This document shows positions 5,768 through 6,220 of a stretch of DNA of 6,220 nucleotides, in pieces (the first letter of the stretch is position 1; each line of letters starts with the position of its first letter). The translations under genes and the position numbers were made by a program. Where the stretch lies: contig JAIRZS010000207.1 in assembly GCA_031267115.1 (NCBI GenBank), positions 1 through 6,220 of the forward strand, in the 5' to 3' direction. The notes beneath the pieces are model-generated. The model was given only the letters and a program-made list of their open reading frames with translations, searched no databases and was not told the DNA's origin. The stretch is from Treponema sp. GTDB lineage: Bacteria > Spirochaetota > Spirochaetia > Treponematales > Breznakiellaceae.

Positions 5768-5786
5768 AAAGGTGCCAGGCACCTTT
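5768..5786. repeat. 19-base odd palindrome AAAGGTGCCAGGCACCTTT
   Basis: Nine-base arms AAAGGTGCC (5768-5776) and GGCACCTTT (5778-5786) flank a single A. Its core GGTGCCAGGCACC shares the GGnGYCAGRCnCC pattern with the copies at 232-244 and 4806-4818. It ends four bases before the putative -35 of the rightward gene, so it could also act as an operator. Confidence 0.7.
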
Positions 5787-5790
5787 ACGT

Positions 5791-5823
5791 TTGTCTTGTG
5801 TTTAGCGCAAAGTATGGTATGCT
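5791..5823 (+). promoter_or_regulatory. probable promoter of the rightward secreted-protein gene
   Basis: Two overlapping solutions exist: TTGTCT (5791-5796) with TATGGT (5813-5818), or TTGTGT (5796-5801) with TATGCT (5818-5823), each with a 16-base spacer. Either gives a leader of about 25-30 bases before the ATG at 5853. Both are imperfect; the location just upstream of a strong ribosome binding site is what supports a promoter here. Confidence 0.45.
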
Positions 5824-5846
5824 ATCCAAAGGCGCTATCCAAGGAG
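5821..5846 (+). repeat. 13-base direct repeat running into the Shine-Dalgarno
   Basis: GCTATCCAAAGGC (5821-5833) is followed at once by GCTATCCAAGGAG (5834-5846). The shared word GCTATCCAA occurs at 5821-5829 and 5834-5842. The second copy contains most of the ribosome binding site. A local duplication is the simplest explanation; a protein or RNA binding site in the leader is possible. Confidence 0.5.
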
Positions 5847-5847
5847 G
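5841..5847 (+). promoter_or_regulatory. strong ribosome binding site AAGGAGG
   Basis: AAGGAGG ends five bases before the ATG at 5853. It selects that ATG over the in-frame ATG at 5892-5894 (codon 14), which lacks such a site, even though starting at codon 14 would give a more typical short signal-peptide N-region. Confidence 0.85.
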
Positions 5848-5852
5848 TTTTT

Positions 5853-6220
5853 ATGTATAGGCCGGTATCTTTTCTGCAGGCTCCGTTACGCATGGGGCGT
5901 TTTTCCTTTAATCTCATCCTGCTGATTTTCGCCCTGACTGCCGCGGAGGCGCAGACGAAGGAGACGCTCGCTATCCTCCCTTTCACCGGAGGGTAGGGGG
6001 AAGACGGCGAAACTATCGCGGAGCTCTTCTCCTTTCAGCGGGACCTGACCGCCCTCTTTAGCCCCGTGCCGCGCACCAGCATCAACCGCGCCATACGGGG
6101 CGAACAGGGCTTCCAGATGGGGTCCGGCATGACGGACCCGGACACCATCGCGGCCCTGGGCAGGCAGCTCGGCGCAACCTACGTGGTCGCCGGGACCATC
6201 ACCAGGCTGGGCAATCAGAA
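5853..6220 (+). pseudogene. secreted CsgG/TolB-N-like protein, interrupted by in-frame TAG, 3' end beyond window
   Basis: From the ATG at 5853 the frame gives 47 residues, a TAG at 5994-5996, then 74 more sense codons to the window edge with no further stop. The first part is a signal peptide: a basic start, a hydrophobic core (about residues 19-31, NLILLIFALTAA) and a likely cleavage after AEA (31-33). The mature part begins QTKETLAILPFTGG; after the TAG it continues GEDGETIAELFSF, PVPRTSINRAIR, TDPDTIAALGRQLGA and YVVAGTITRLG. The pattern 'ilpF...G..GE.IAelfs...PV.RtsI....lg..yVvaGtit' resembles CsgG/FlgO/TolB-N-type periplasmic domains. I recall similar N-termini on gut-treponeme proteins, some with further C-terminal domains, but cannot check. 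Both sides of the TAG read as one domain, so a point change from a sense codon (for example CAG, AAG, GAG or TCG) is likelier than a frameshift. It could be a real nonsense mutation, a sequencing error, or amber readthrough. Periplasmic location is inferred. Confidence 0.7.

Larger units (their letters stand above)
5438..5852. other. 415-base divergent intergenic region
   Basis: This region separates the start of nifJ from the start of the rightward secreted-protein gene. In order it holds the nifJ ribosome binding site and promoter (to 5498), about 40 bases without visible signal, the multi-hairpin element (5537-5720), about 45 purine-rich bases (5720-5765), the 19-base palindrome, and the promoter and leader of the rightward gene. 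Open frames crossing it read through the hairpins and match no protein I recognise. Confidence 0.65.

Noticed and set aside
5421..5860. Small plus-strand open frames of 70-99 codons across the nifJ/secreted-gene gap
   Set aside because: They run through perfect inverted repeats, have no good ribosome binding site, overlap each other in different frames, and give basic low-information peptides.

Overview
The window looks like a spirochaete chromosome, most probably a Treponema of the termite-gut or related gut type. This is inferred from the proteins, not from a marker gene: a large anaerobic pyruvate:ferredoxin oxidoreductase, two ATPase/PD-(D/E)XK-type accessory proteins of kinds that are numerous in such genomes, and a secreted CsgG/TolB-N-like protein whose wording I associate with gut treponemes. 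The organism call is moderate confidence.

Layout. Positions 2-148 (+) hold the last 48 codons of a PD-(D/E)XK nuclease-family protein. A 184-base non-coding gap follows, with short repeats and an odd palindrome. Positions 333-1574 (-) encode a complete 413-residue AAA ATPase of the AAA_14/DUF4143 type, convergent with the first gene. Upstream of it, 1591-1707 carries three palindromes in tandem at an exact 39-base period, next to a TATACT box so close to the ATG that the mRNA may be leaderless. This AT-rich block abuts a very GC-rich block (about 1741-1870) with three strong stem-loops, the last just behind the stop codon of nifJ. Positions 1871-5437 (-) encode the complete 1188-residue NifJ, with its own good sigma70-like promoter and ribosome binding site. 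The 415-base divergent region 5438-5852 contains a composite multi-hairpin repeat (5537-5720), a 19-base odd palindrome, and a promoter and strong ribosome binding site for the rightward gene. That gene (5853 to beyond the window) has a signal peptide and a CsgG/TolB-N-like start, but an in-frame TAG at codon 48, after which the same frame stays open to the window edge.

How it fits together. NifJ is the only gene here with a clear metabolic role: pyruvate oxidation to acetyl-CoA and CO2 with reduction of ferredoxin or flavodoxin, central to an anaerobic fermenter, acetogen or nitrogen fixer. It appears monocistronic. The other genes are accessory and show no functional link to it. The most interesting material is non-coding: the 39-base operator-like array, the composite hairpin element with two copies of one arm competing for a single partner, and three copies of a 13-base odd palindrome family (GGnGYCAGRCnCC), one lying codon-aligned inside nifJ.
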